From BQJU01 sp964015035 (lineage in GTDB: Bacteria; Bacteroidota; Bacteroidia; Chitinophagales; Saprospiraceae), in contig CAXHCA010000014.1 in assembly GCA_964015035.1 (NCBI GenBank), positions 1-64,000 of the forward strand: DNA of 64,000 bases, in the 5' to 3' direction. Shown here one piece after another: positions 45,854 through 55,251 of this stretch. Within the stretch, counting starts at the first letter, position 1; every line of letters begins with the position of its first letter. The notes beneath the pieces were generated by a model, which was given only the letters and a program-made list of their open reading frames with translations, was not told where the DNA came from and did not search any database. A program made the position numbers and the translations under genes.

Positions 45854-48800
45854 ATGAAGTCACTTTTACCGCTCATTCTATCGATTATTGCTCTTCCTCT
45901 TTTTTCACAGTCAACCACCATCCAAGTTGATCGCCCCTATCTGCGTGTTCCGATCGATCACAGCGGCCAAACCCAACAACTACTGCTCTGTGGATTGGAG
46001 GAAGGCATGACCTACAAACTGGTGGCAACTGACAAACAAAGGAATTGCAATCATCAGATCCTGATTGAAAACCATCCCAAAGTTCAGCAGGAAAGTGCAT
46101 CAATACTTCACTTTTTAGCCACCTCCAGTTGCCAGGAAGTCACCTTTATCCCCGGGTGTATTAAAAGTGATCTTGCCAATTTGACCATTTACTGTGAAGA
46201 TTGTGAAGGCACCCAATACCAAAAGGTCATGGCGGGCATCAGTACTTCCGTAAACAATAATGCACAAAGCCTAATACAAGATGTATTTATTGGCGGAGGC
46301 TGTTTTGATGTGGCAGGGGCCTTTAAAAAAGGTGCCACTGGTCAGCTTGGAACGTTTAGCAATGGTGGCTCTTCCATAGGCATTGAAGAAGGGGTAATCT
46401 TATCTACCGGCAACATTGGAACTTCGGCTGGCCCCAACCAAGCTCCTGATGCGGGTACTGATTATGGCCTCTCCGCGGGAGACCCCGACCTTTCGGAATT
46501 GACCGGTGGAGGCTCCAGTATCTTTGATGTGGCAGCTATTGAATTTGACTTCACACCAACAGTCGGCCAGATCTCCTTCCGTTATGTGTTTGCCTCTGAA
46601 GAATATTGTGAATGGGTCGGCAGTCAATTTAATGACGTGTTTGGTTTCTTTATCCGTGGCCCGGGAATTAATGGAGACTTCTTTCTCAATGCCGATAATA
46701 TTGCCGTGCTGCCCAGTGGCGATTATGTGGCCATCAATTCCGTGAATAGTAACTCAAACCCCGAATTTTATCATGACAATAGCCCCAATGCCACCGGATG
46801 TGCAACGGGAGAGCAGTTTGCCCTGATGGATATTGAATACGATGGTTTTACCACCGTTTTAACGGCTGTGGCCAATGTACAACCTTGTCAAACCTATCAT
46901 ATCAAGCTAGCCGTTGGTGACCGCGGTGACGGCATCTACGACTCTGCCGTATTTCTGGAAGCCAATAGTTTTGCCGCCGGTTCAACCACCAATATGACCG
47001 CTGATATCCTGGGACCAGGGGCCACCCAAAACATTGTCTACGAATCTTGTGGTAGCGCCGTCATCACTTTTCAGCGGTTTACCAATGACCTGAGCCAACC
47101 ATTTACAGTCAACTTTAACTTGTCCAATTCCAGTACCGCTACTCCGGGTGTCGACTATTCGGCTTTCCCTACCAGTATCACCATTCCTGCCGGGCAATCC
47201 TCCATCTCGATCCCCATTGAGGTATTTGCCGACTTCATTACGGAAGGAATAGAAACCATTGTATTAGAATTGCAGGGCGCTTGTACCTGTGAATCCAACG
47301 AACTGATCATCCAAATCGTAGAACCGCCCCCGATCGACGTGTCCTTGGAAGACCTGGTAGTTTGCCAAAATCAAACGACGACTATCTTTCCAAATGTTTC
47401 GGGGGGCACACCGGGTTTTACCTATCAGTGGAGCAACAACACTTTCGGCCCCAGCCTATCCATTGATGTGGGTACCGAACCGGAGGCTTATTCCCTCACA
47501 GTAACCGACGTTTGTGGTCAAAGTTCCGCTTCCGGCTTGGTGGTTTATCCCAATGCACCGACAGCCGAACTCAGCGGCACCGACTCGATTTGCCAAGGCA
47601 ACTTTGATGCCTCTTTATTGGTAGAATTTACCGGTATCGGTCCCTTTGACCTCACTTATTCTGTCGAAGGGTTTATCACCACCATCACCAATATATACGG
47701 TAATCAATATATGCTTCCGGCCAATTTACCCGGCACGTACCAGTTGTTAGGTGTTTCGGCTGCCAATTGTCCGGGTGAAGTCTCCGGCTTGGGAGAAGTG
47801 GGGATTACCGATGTATTGGTCGATGTGGACCCTGTTCCCGTAAGTTGCTTTGGGGAAGCCGATGGCGCCATCTTCTTGAATCCAACCGGCGGTAGTGCCC
47901 CTTACGACTTCAATTGGAATCAGGGGCTACCGGATTCTGATACCATTACCGGACTTTCTCCGGGGACCTATAATGTTACCGTGACCGATGCCAGTGGTTG
48001 TATAGGCACCACCACGGCAACCATCGACGAGCCCAATGCGATGACCACCAATGTTGTTGCAGTGGAAAGTATTGATTGCTCCAATCCGGAAGGAGGCGAG
48101 ATTGCCATTGCTGTCAGCGGTGGTAGTGGCGGTTTTACCTACGAATGGAGTGATGGAAGTGTTGATTCCGTACTGACCAATGCGCCGGCCGGAGATTATA
48201 CCGTGACCGTCACCGATGCCTCAGGGTGTTCATCCGAACTAAGTGCCACCATCGAATCTTTCATTGCTTTTCCAACAGCGGTTGCCAATGTATCCGGAGT
48301 GCTCAATTGTGTAGACGAGCAAGTGACGCTGGATCCCACCGGATCGAGTAGCGGCAATAACTTTTCTTATGAATGGTTTGATGAAATGGGCAACCTGGTC
48401 AATACCTCCCAAAACTCCTTTACGCAGAATCAGCCTGGAGATTATCTATTGATCATTACCAATGATCAAAATCACTGCCAAGATAGCGCCCAGCTCACAA
48501 TCATGCAGGATATTGAACCTCCTGAAGCTATTGCCGGTGGCACAGATACGCTAACCTGTGAGCAGCCCAGCATTCAATTGGATGGCAGCCAATCCAGCAA
48601 CGGCAATAATATCGAATATGCCTGGACAACCATTGGTGGTAATTTTGTAGACGATCCGGGAATGGTCAATCCCACTATTGACGGTCCGGGTTTATATATT
48701 CTGGAATTAACCAATAGTACCAACGGTTGTATCGATCAAGATACCGTTGCAATTGCAGAAAACACCACCATCCCTAATGTGGCCATCGCCACGCCGGGCA

Positions 48801-51800
48801 TCATCAATTGTAATACGCCACAACTTACCCTGGATGGTAGCAATTCCGATTTTGGTGACAACCTCGTTTATTCCTGGACTACCCCCGATGGGACCATTCT
48901 CTCTCCTACGGATTCCACTTCAGTGGAAATTGCGGAAGGAGGACTGTATACCTTATCTATTTTGGATAACTCCAATGGATGTGAAAATGAGGTAACCGTT
49001 ACGGTAGCCGAAGACTTAGCGGCCCCTATTGCTGATCCGGGCACCTTGCAGGAACTCGATTGTGAAACCTCCACCGCCACCCTCAATGGCAGTGGCTCCA
49101 GTACGGGCAATGACATCAGCTATTTGTGGCAAACCGATGATGGATTCATCATTGGAGACTCCACCTCTCTCAACCCGACAGTGGGTGAAGCCGGTAATTA
49201 TCTGTTGATCGTCACCAACGAAACCAATGGCTGTAGCGCTCAAAACATGGTGACCGTTACCGAAAACACCAATGCCCCCAATGTGGAAGCATGGGTACAA
49301 GGCATCTTGACTTGTGCCACCACGGAGATTATAATTGACGCCAGTAATTCCGATAGTGGCAGTCAATTTGATATTCAATGGACGGGTGACAGCGGACAAC
49401 AAATTGGCAATGGCAATACCCTAACGCCAACCGTTACTGAACCGGGCACTTATACGCTCAGTATTCTAAATACGGACAATAGCTGTTTGAGTACCATCAG
49501 CTTACCGGTTAATCAAAACATCACCCCTCCCGAAATTGAAGTAGGCCCGGATGGCTTAATCAATTGTTACGAACCGAGGTATACGCTGGAAGGTTCCATC
49601 ATCAATGCGGGCAATGATTTCCAAATCAATTGGAGTAATGCAACAGGAAATATACCCGGTGCGAATGACCTGAATTGGCAAGTAGAGGAAGCCGGCACCT
49701 ACACCTTTTCCGTATTCAACAACGTAAATGGTTGCGAAAGTACAGAAACCGTCACCGTCCTCGCCGACCAGACGCCTCCCGATATCACGGCTGGCCCGGA
49801 TATGGTACTCAATTGTGCGACGCCCACCCTCAATTTACAAGGTAATTTGAACCTCCCGCTGACCGATTTCGCCTTGGAGTGGACCAGCCCCGAAGGGGTT
49901 AACCTCGCCGACAATACCATTTTTGATCCGCAGGTGGATCAGGCGGGGCAATACCAGCTGACCGTCACCAACCTGGACAATGGCTGTTCCAGCCAGGATG
50001 CGGTGCAAATTTCGGCCAATTTTGCCTTCCCGGAAGCAAACGCGGGATCAGAAATGACCTTGAATTGCGTCGATACGGTATTGACCATTGACGGGTCAAG
50101 CTCCTCACAAGGTAATTTGTACGATTACACTTGGTCAACCACAAACGGCAATTTGCTCAGCGGCCAAGGTACACTTCTACCACAGATCAATGCACCCGGT
50201 GATTATCAACTAATCGTCACCAATACGGAGAATTTTTGCCGGGATACTGCCGTTGTCAATATCAGTCAGGATATTGCATTGCCGGTGGCCAGCATTGCTC
50301 CTCCCGAGGAGTTGACCTGCGAACTGACCGCCATCACATTAGATGTCGCAGGCTCCAGTACCGGACCTGAATTTGAATACATCTGGACCAGTCCCGATGG
50401 CAACATCGTCAGTGGTGCCAATGAGATGGAACCACTGGTGAATGAACCCGGCATGTATCAATTATTGATTCGGAATGTAGCAAATGGCTGTGTGACCCTA
50501 GCCCAAACTCAGGTGACTCGCGACCCCAACATTCCCATCGCAGATGCCGGATCACCACTCATTTTGAACTGTACGCAAACCAGTGTGATGCTGGATGGTT
50601 CCGCTTCAAGCTCAGGGGCTAATGTGGTATATAATTGGGAAGGTATCGATGCCGCGCCCGTTGGCAATCCAGACCAAATTACCATCATGGCGAATCAACC
50701 CGGCTTGTATGTTTTGAATGTAACCAATCTCGACAATAACTGTACGGCCAGCGATACCATTCCGGTAACCCTGGACACCATCGCACCAACTGCGGTGGCC
50801 TCAGTAGATGAAGTGCTGACCTGTACGCAAAACAGTGTTTCCCTTTCGGGAAATGGATCCAGCACCGGCGGGGGTTTTTCTTACCAATGGTCTTCACCTG
50901 CCGGAAATAGCATTCAGAATCCAACATCATTAACGCCAACTGTTTCCACGGATGGGGTTTATCAACTACAAGTGACCGATACCACCAATGGCTGTACCCA
51001 GCTCACTCAAGTCAGCGTGGGTATTGATACGATTGCTCCGGTACTCTCCGTTGCTCCCCCCGAAATATTGACCTGTGATCTGACCGCGCTGGCACTTTCC
51101 GCCCAGGTCCAGACAGCACACGATGCCGTTCCGATCTGGACAACAGCCAACGGCTCTATTGTTACGGGACAAAATAGTTTGACGCCAACCATTGATGAGC
51201 CAGGAACCTATCAATTATTTGTTGAGGATACGGTGAATGGCTGTACCACATCCATCAGCGTAGTCGTCGATCAAAACATCACCCCTCCCGAGGCCAACGC
51301 CGGTGGTAATGATATTCTCAATTGCGATGTACTTTCCTTACAATTGGACGGTAGTCTCAGTAGCAGCGGCCATCACACCTATCAATGGTCCACCGCTGAC
51401 GGTGAAATTGAGTCGGGTGCTCAAAGTTTGACGCCAACCATCACCGAGCCCGGTAATTACATCCTGCTGGTACGTGACCTCGAAAACGGCTGTGAAGCTA
51501 CGGATGTGGTGACCATCAATCAGGATGTGGCCGCACCGCAGGTGCTGGTCGTTCCTCCTGCCCAACTGACTTGTGTAGTCAATAGCGTGAACCTCATCGG
51601 ACAAACAGATGAAACTACAGACCCCTATACGTTGCAATGGTATACCGCAGATGGAACCCCCATCCCGAATGCCACTACGGAAATGTTGACCGTCACCCAA
51701 CCGGGGACTTACCAGTTGTTAGTCACCAATACCGTGAATGGTTGTACCGAAACAGTTGAAGAAGTAGTCGAACAGGACATTACCACGCCCATGGCTGAAG

Positions 51801-52810
51801 CTGGTCCTGAGGGTACCTTAACCTGTAATATCACGGAGCTTTCGCTGAATGGAGAAGGCTCTTCAACAGGTTCCGGTTTCATTTATTCCTGGCAAGGTCC
51901 AACTACGGTCAGTGGTGCTTCTTCTTTAAATCCAACCGTCACTAGCCCGGGTATTTACACCCTGGTGGTGACCAATACCGGCAACGGCTGTACGTCTGAA
52001 GATCAGGTCGAAGTGACCCGGGAAGTGCCCAGAGACGCGGTAGTGGAAGTCGATGCCGGTCCATGTGTGGGCGACTTCTCCGCTATCTTAATCGATAATG
52101 TGGATGGGGGCTTTGGTCCCTATGCCTACTCCATCGATGGTGGAGAACAATTCCAGTCCAGTCCATCTTTTACTCGCCTCGAATCGGGGTTGTACCCCAT
52201 TGTGGTACGAGATGATAATGGTTGTGATTTTAATACGGTGGCCTACGTTCCAGATCCGTTGGATTTACAAGTGGAGTTAGATCCGTTGATTACCATCCGT
52301 CTGGGAGAAAATGTGACCTTATATCCTCAACTCAATGTGCCCGAATCAGCAATCAGTAGCATCACCTGGACGCCCGGGGATAGTCTGTCTTGTAGTGATT
52401 GTTTGACCCCCACCGTTCGTCCTACTCAAACTACGACTTACCACCTAGAGGTGATCAGTGAGGAAGGGTGTTTGAGCACTGCGGAAGTCACGCTGCGGGT
52501 AGATCGTCGGCCGGCTATTTACATCCCCAATGCCTTTTCTCCTCACAATTTGGATGGCACCAACGACCGGTTCTACATTTTTGCCAAACCCAATTTTGTG
52601 AGAAAAGTCAAGTCCCTGATGATCTTCAATCGCTGGGGCGAACAGGTGTACGAAGTCTATGATTTCCCGCCCAATGATCCACAGTACGGCTGGGATGGTA
52701 CCCACCGCGGGCAATTGCTCAATCCAGCGGTCTTTGTATATTGGACAGAAGTAGAATTGATTGATGGTACGGTACTTCTGTTAAAAGGAGATGTCACTTT
52801 GGTGAATTAA
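45854..52810 (+). CDS. T9SS type B adhesin with choice-of-anchor L domain and 15 PKD-like repeats
   Basis: At 2318 residues this is the largest protein of the window. Signal peptide 1-18 (MKSLLPLILSIIALPLFS). The N-domain, choice-of-anchor L domain (~143-375: GCFDVAGA..., GIEEGVILSTG, FRYVFASEEYCEW...FNDVFGFFIRGPG), Calx-beta-like domain (~400-490) and SprB repeats match those of the preceding paralogue. Fifteen ~83-residue repeats follow (~804-2055), each with paired cysteines. A final Cys-rich SprB-like segment (DAGPCVGDFSAILIDNVDGGFGPYAYSIDGG) leads to the type B C-terminal domain (~2222-2318: YIPNAFSPHNLDGTNDRFYIF ... FNRWGEQVYE). The stop overlaps the end of the convergent methyltransferase gene by 17 bp. 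Confidence 0.92.
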   Translation: MKSLLPLILSIIALPLFSQSTTIQVDRPYLRVPIDHSGQTQQLLLCGLEEGMTYKLVATDKQRNCNHQILIENHPKVQQESASILHFLATSSCQEVTFIPGCIKSDLANLTIYCEDCEGTQYQKVMAGISTSVNNNAQSLIQDVFIGGGCFDVAGAFKKGATGQLGTFSNGGSSIGIEEGVILSTGNIGTSAGPNQAPDAGTDYGLSAGDPDLSELTGGGSSIFDVAAIEFDFTPTVGQISFRYVFASEEYCEWVGSQFNDVFGFFIRGPGINGDFFLNADNIAVLPSGDYVAINSVNSNSNPEFYHDNSPNATGCATGEQFALMDIEYDGFTTVLTAVANVQPCQTYHIKLAVGDRGDGIYDSAVFLEANSFAAGSTTNMTADILGPGATQNIVYESCGSAVITFQRFTNDLSQPFTVNFNLSNSSTATPGVDYSAFPTSITIPAGQSSISIPIEVFADFITEGIETIVLELQGACTCESNELIIQIVEPPPIDVSLEDLVVCQNQTTTIFPNVSGGTPGFTYQWSNNTFGPSLSIDVGTEPEAYSLTVTDVCGQSSASGLVVYPNAPTAELSGTDSICQGNFDASLLVEFTGIGPFDLTYSVEGFITTITNIYGNQYMLPANLPGTYQLLGVSAANCPGEVSGLGEVGITDVLVDVDPVPVSCFGEADGAIFLNPTGGSAPYDFNWNQGLPDSDTITGLSPGTYNVTVTDASGCIGTTTATIDEPNAMTTNVVAVESIDCSNPEGGEIAIAVSGGSGGFTYEWSDGSVDSVLTNAPAGDYTVTVTDASGCSSELSATIESFIAFPTAVANVSGVLNCVDEQVTLDPTGSSSGNNFSYEWFDEMGNLVNTSQNSFTQNQPGDYLLIITNDQNHCQDSAQLTIMQDIEPPEAIAGGTDTLTCEQPSIQLDGSQSSNGNNIEYAWTTIGGNFVDDPGMVNPTIDGPGLYILELTNSTNGCIDQDTVAIAENTTIPNVAIATPGIINCNTPQLTLDGSNSDFGDNLVYSWTTPDGTILSPTDSTSVEIAEGGLYTLSILDNSNGCENEVTVTVAEDLAAPIADPGTLQELDCETSTATLNGSGSSTGNDISYLWQTDDGFIIGDSTSLNPTVGEAGNYLLIVTNETNGCSAQNMVTVTENTNAPNVEAWVQGILTCATTEIIIDASNSDSGSQFDIQWTGDSGQQIGNGNTLTPTVTEPGTYTLSILNTDNSCLSTISLPVNQNITPPEIEVGPDGLINCYEPRYTLEGSIINAGNDFQINWSNATGNIPGANDLNWQVEEAGTYTFSVFNNVNGCESTETVTVLADQTPPDITAGPDMVLNCATPTLNLQGNLNLPLTDFALEWTSPEGVNLADNTIFDPQVDQAGQYQLTVTNLDNGCSSQDAVQISANFAFPEANAGSEMTLNCVDTVLTIDGSSSSQGNLYDYTWSTTNGNLLSGQGTLLPQINAPGDYQLIVTNTENFCRDTAVVNISQDIALPVASIAPPEELTCELTAITLDVAGSSTGPEFEYIWTSPDGNIVSGANEMEPLVNEPGMYQLLIRNVANGCVTLAQTQVTRDPNIPIADAGSPLILNCTQTSVMLDGSASSSGANVVYNWEGIDAAPVGNPDQITIMANQPGLYVLNVTNLDNNCTASDTIPVTLDTIAPTAVASVDEVLTCTQNSVSLSGNGSSTGGGFSYQWSSPAGNSIQNPTSLTPTVSTDGVYQLQVTDTTNGCTQLTQVSVGIDTIAPVLSVAPPEILTCDLTALALSAQVQTAHDAVPIWTTANGSIVTGQNSLTPTIDEPGTYQLFVEDTVNGCTTSISVVVDQNITPPEANAGGNDILNCDVLSLQLDGSLSSSGHHTYQWSTADGEIESGAQSLTPTITEPGNYILLVRDLENGCEATDVVTINQDVAAPQVLVVPPAQLTCVVNSVNLIGQTDETTDPYTLQWYTADGTPIPNATTEMLTVTQPGTYQLLVTNTVNGCTETVEEVVEQDITTPMAEAGPEGTLTCNITELSLNGEGSSTGSGFIYSWQGPTTVSGASSLNPTVTSPGIYTLVVTNTGNGCTSEDQVEVTREVPRDAVVEVDAGPCVGDFSAILIDNVDGGFGPYAYSIDGGEQFQSSPSFTRLESGLYPIVVRDDNGCDFNTVAYVPDPLDLQVELDPLITIRLGENVTLYPQLNVPESAISSITWTPGDSLSCSDCLTPTVRPTQTTTYHLEVISEEGCLSTAEVTLRVDRRPAIYIPNAFSPHNLDGTNDRFYIFAKPNFVRKVKSLMIFNRWGEQVYEVYDFPPNDPQYGWDGTHRGQLLNPAVFVYWTEVELIDGTVLLLKGDVTLVN

Positions 52811-53456
52811 ATTTTTCCGCCAGCAGGAGGTGGTAATCAAAAATACCCCCTTTTTTGAGCAACACTTCCTGCTGGATGGATAATCCTCTTGAGGTTAGAA
52901 GGCTCCGGTATTCCTCCAAATCATATTGATGCGGATGCAAGATATCGCCGGGTAATAACTGGAAGATTTTTTTCAGAAAAACGAAGTTGTGTGCATCAAT
53001 GGATAACAGCAATTGCCCCCCGGGTTTGAGGGCAGTGACCAGCGCATCCATTGCCCGCTCGATATCCGCCACATGATTGATGGCGTTCAAACAGAAAATG
53101 GCATCGTATTTTGCTTGAGCATCCAGATTTTCCAAAGGTTCCTGAATAAAATTCACCTGTGGGTAACGGGCCCGATTGAAATGCGCCAGCCGTTCTTCAT
53201 AAGCGGCCAATAACGGGTCGAGCGCATCCACCTTCAGCTCTTCCAACACCATAAAAATACCCGCCGGGCCACAACCCGCATCCAAAACCTGGCTACCCGG
53301 CTGCGGATAAAAGTCAATTTGCTGCAGCACCCGATGCCAGTAGGCCCGCTTATTGTGGAGATATACCTCCGGTTCTTGCTTTCGCAAATACTGTTGCCAC
53401 CAGCGTATTTCTGCCGCCTGTGCAATTTTCCATCTGAGCCTGGACCACATACTCAT
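52794..53456 (-). CDS. Class I SAM-dependent methyltransferase
   Basis: The 220-residue cytoplasmic enzyme has a Rossmann fold with motif I VLDAGCGPAGIF (~62-73), an acidic residue ending strand 2 (VDALDP), motif VNFIQEPLENLD and motif IV YDAIFCLNAINHV (~112-126), then LKPGGQLLLSIDAHN. The N-terminus is basic and helical. The substrate cannot be told; the family includes small-molecule and polar-lipid methyltransferases. It overlaps the 3' end of the adhesin gene by 17 bp. A 20-bp palindrome lies 9 bp upstream of its start, in the divergent region shared with the Smr-domain gene. Confidence 0.88.
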   Translation of the reverse strand: MSMWSRLRWKIAQAAEIRWWQQYLRKQEPEVYLHNKRAYWHRVLQQIDFYPQPGSQVLDAGCGPAGIFMVLEELKVDALDPLLAAYEERLAHFNRARYPQVNFIQEPLENLDAQAKYDAIFCLNAINHVADIERAMDALVTALKPGGQLLLSIDAHNFVFLKKIFQLLPGDILHPHQYDLEEYRSLLTSRGLSIQQEVLLKKGGIFDYHLLLAEKFNSPK

Positions 53457-53465
53457 TCAATTTGG

Positions 53466-53485
53466 TACCTTTACCGGTAAAGGTA
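53466..53485. promoter_or_regulatory. 20-bp perfect palindrome in a 63-bp divergent promoter region
   Basis: The sequence TACCTTTACCGGTAAAGGTA is its own reverse complement and lies between the starts of the methyltransferase (minus, 53456) and the Smr-domain gene (plus, 53520). Each strand reads TACCTTTA, one base off the -7 consensus TAnnTTTG, so it could be two overlapping divergent promoters or a dimeric operator. Confidence 0.4.
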
Positions 53486-53519
53486 GTGAAGTCTTATTTG
53501 TTTTACTCGATCCAAACAC

Positions 53520-54560
53520 ATGCTATTCGCAATCGGCACCAAGGTTAAATTTCTGCACAGTAGCGACGAAGGCGAAGTAACCGCTATTCTCTCAGAGGAC
53601 ATGGTCAATGTATTGATCAAGGGAGACGATATGGAAATCCCGGTTTTTGTAGAAAATCTGATCCGGGTAGAGGATGAGCAATCCAAAGTCAAAGCCAAGA
53701 TTGTCAAGGGACCACAACCCAAAACCGTGGAGCCCCCCATCATGCCACCGCCGGAGGTTCAGTATACCATCCTGAAAAGTGTGGGCCTGCAATTGGCCTT
53801 TGAGCCCATTCACAGCAAAGATGGCAGTACCGAAAAATACAACATTTACCTGATCAACGATACCAAATATAATCTGCTGGTCTCCTTTGCACTCTACCTG
53901 CAAAAACGCTTGCATTTTCGGCACAACGGCAAGCTGAACGGGGTGGCCATCTTACCCGTTGGTGAAATCACCTTCGACCAGCTCAACGATGCCCCCGAAG
54001 TAAGCATCGAATGCTGGCGACTGACCACGGAAGGAACAGGCAGCAAATTGGAAAAAAACCTAAAGATCAAACCCAAACAGTTTTTTAGCCGCATTCGAAC
54101 TGCACCCATTTTGAATAAACCGGTGCATTTGTTTCGCGTTTTTGAGAACTTAAAAACTTCCGACCTCCGCAAACCCAAAGATGAAGACTTGCAATCCTAC
54201 ACCAAGCGCAATGTCCGCCCTACCAGCACTCATCAAGAAGGGGCCCTGTTCAATCTCAATGACGTGCAGGAGTTTGCCGCCTTTGTTCCGGAAATTGACC
54301 TGCATATTGAGAAGCTCACCCCCTTTCCTCAGAAGATGAATAAAGGTGCCATCCTGCGCATGCAATTGGACCATTTTGATAATTACCTCAATCAGGCCAT
54401 CCGACTTGGCGTAGAACGAGTATTCATCATCCACGGCGTAGGCGAAGGCAAACTACGCGACGCCATTGCCACCCGCCTGATCAACAACCCACAAGTTGTT
54501 TCTTTTAAAAATGAATACCATCACCGGTATGGCTATGGCGCTACGGAGGTGATTTTTTAG
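53520..54560 (+). CDS. DUF2027 / Smr-domain protein
   Basis: The 346-residue cytoplasmic protein starts MLFAIGTKVKFLHSSDEGEVTAIL, the DUF2027 N-terminus (a KOW/Tudor-like barrel). The middle (~85-230) is beta-rich and matches the DUF2027 pattern. The C-terminal ~80 residues are an Smr domain (EIDLHIEKL ... LDHFDNYLNQAIRLGVERVFIIHGVGEGKLRDAI ... YGYGATEVIF), with the LDxH and HGxGxGxLR motifs. Smr domains of MutS2 family proteins act as nicking endonucleases or bind branched nucleic acid and ribosomes; activity here is inferred only. Confidence 0.9.
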   Translation: MLFAIGTKVKFLHSSDEGEVTAILSEDMVNVLIKGDDMEIPVFVENLIRVEDEQSKVKAKIVKGPQPKTVEPPIMPPPEVQYTILKSVGLQLAFEPIHSKDGSTEKYNIYLINDTKYNLLVSFALYLQKRLHFRHNGKLNGVAILPVGEITFDQLNDAPEVSIECWRLTTEGTGSKLEKNLKIKPKQFFSRIRTAPILNKPVHLFRVFENLKTSDLRKPKDEDLQSYTKRNVRPTSTHQEGALFNLNDVQEFAAFVPEIDLHIEKLTPFPQKMNKGAILRMQLDHFDNYLNQAIRLGVERVFIIHGVGEGKLRDAIATRLINNPQVVSFKNEYHHRYGYGATEVIF

Positions 54561-54653
54561 GTAAAGATCAAACAGTAGCGAGCCTCCTGCAAAATCCTCA
54601 GATTTAGAAGGTGAGCGAGCGGCTGTATGAACGGACAAACCGACCAACTTTGA

Positions 54654-55247
54654 TTATTTGTGAATGGATATCCTATCCATTAACTCTTTCAACCCGCCAC
54701 ACCGCACATCCGCCAAAACGACCGTCCCATCTGCTTCCAGTGCATCCAATTTTTCCACTTCTTCGGCATTCGAGGTAATCAAAACGGTGGTCATGCCCAA
54801 CCCTTTGCCAAACTGCAAGTCACTCACGGAATCACCGACCATCAGGGAATATTCAAATTGGATGTCCGGGAATTGTCGTTGCGCTTCCAGGGCCATGGCC
54901 GGATGGGGTTTTCGGCAATTGGAGGGTTTGCTGCGCAAATCGGGGCAGTGTAGGATCAGATCAAAGTGGCCTCCTACCCTTTCCAGATCGAACTGCATTT
55001 GAGCATGGACCGCGACCAGGTCTTGTTCCGTCATCAAGCCTTTTCCGATGCCCTGCTGGTTGGTCACCACAATGGTTTTTGCAAACAATTTATTGAACCG
55101 GACAATGGCTTCCGGCACACCGGGCAACCACTCGAACTCGCTCCACTTGCTCACGTATTCACCAGGTAATCGGCGATTGATCACACCATCCCGGTCGAGA
55201 AAAAGAGTCGGATGTTGATGGGTTAATAATTTTTTGAGGGCATGCAT
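54654..55247 (-). CDS. gmhB: HAD phosphatase, GmhB-like
   Basis: The frame is open from 55289, but the Met at 55247 gives 197 residues with no overlap with gmhA. It is a GmhB-like phosphatase (D-glycero-D-manno-heptose 1,7-bisphosphate 7-phosphatase) in ADP-heptose or GDP-heptose synthesis. HAD motifs are LFLDRDGVINRR (DxDG), VVTNQQGIGKG, CRKPHPAM and VGDSVSDLQFG. The zinc loop is altered: where E. coli has C-P-H and C-D-C, this protein has HCPD and SNCRKP, so two of the four ligands appear lost. It is the last gene of the operon, 4 bp after gmhA. Confidence 0.85.
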   Translation of the reverse strand: MHALKKLLTHQHPTLFLDRDGVINRRLPGEYVSKWSEFEWLPGVPEAIVRFNKLFAKTIVVTNQQGIGKGLMTEQDLVAVHAQMQFDLERVGGHFDLILHCPDLRSKPSNCRKPHPAMALEAQRQFPDIQFEYSLMVGDSVSDLQFGKGLGMTTVLITSNAEEVEKLDALEADGTVVLADVRCGGLKELMDRISIHK

Positions 55248-55251
55248 AGGC

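Noticed and set aside
41800..52030. Regular short repeats that could suggest a CRISPR array or tandem DNA repeat
   Set aside because: The period is ~250 bp, in frame, and conserved at protein rather than DNA level; these are PKD-like domain repeats.
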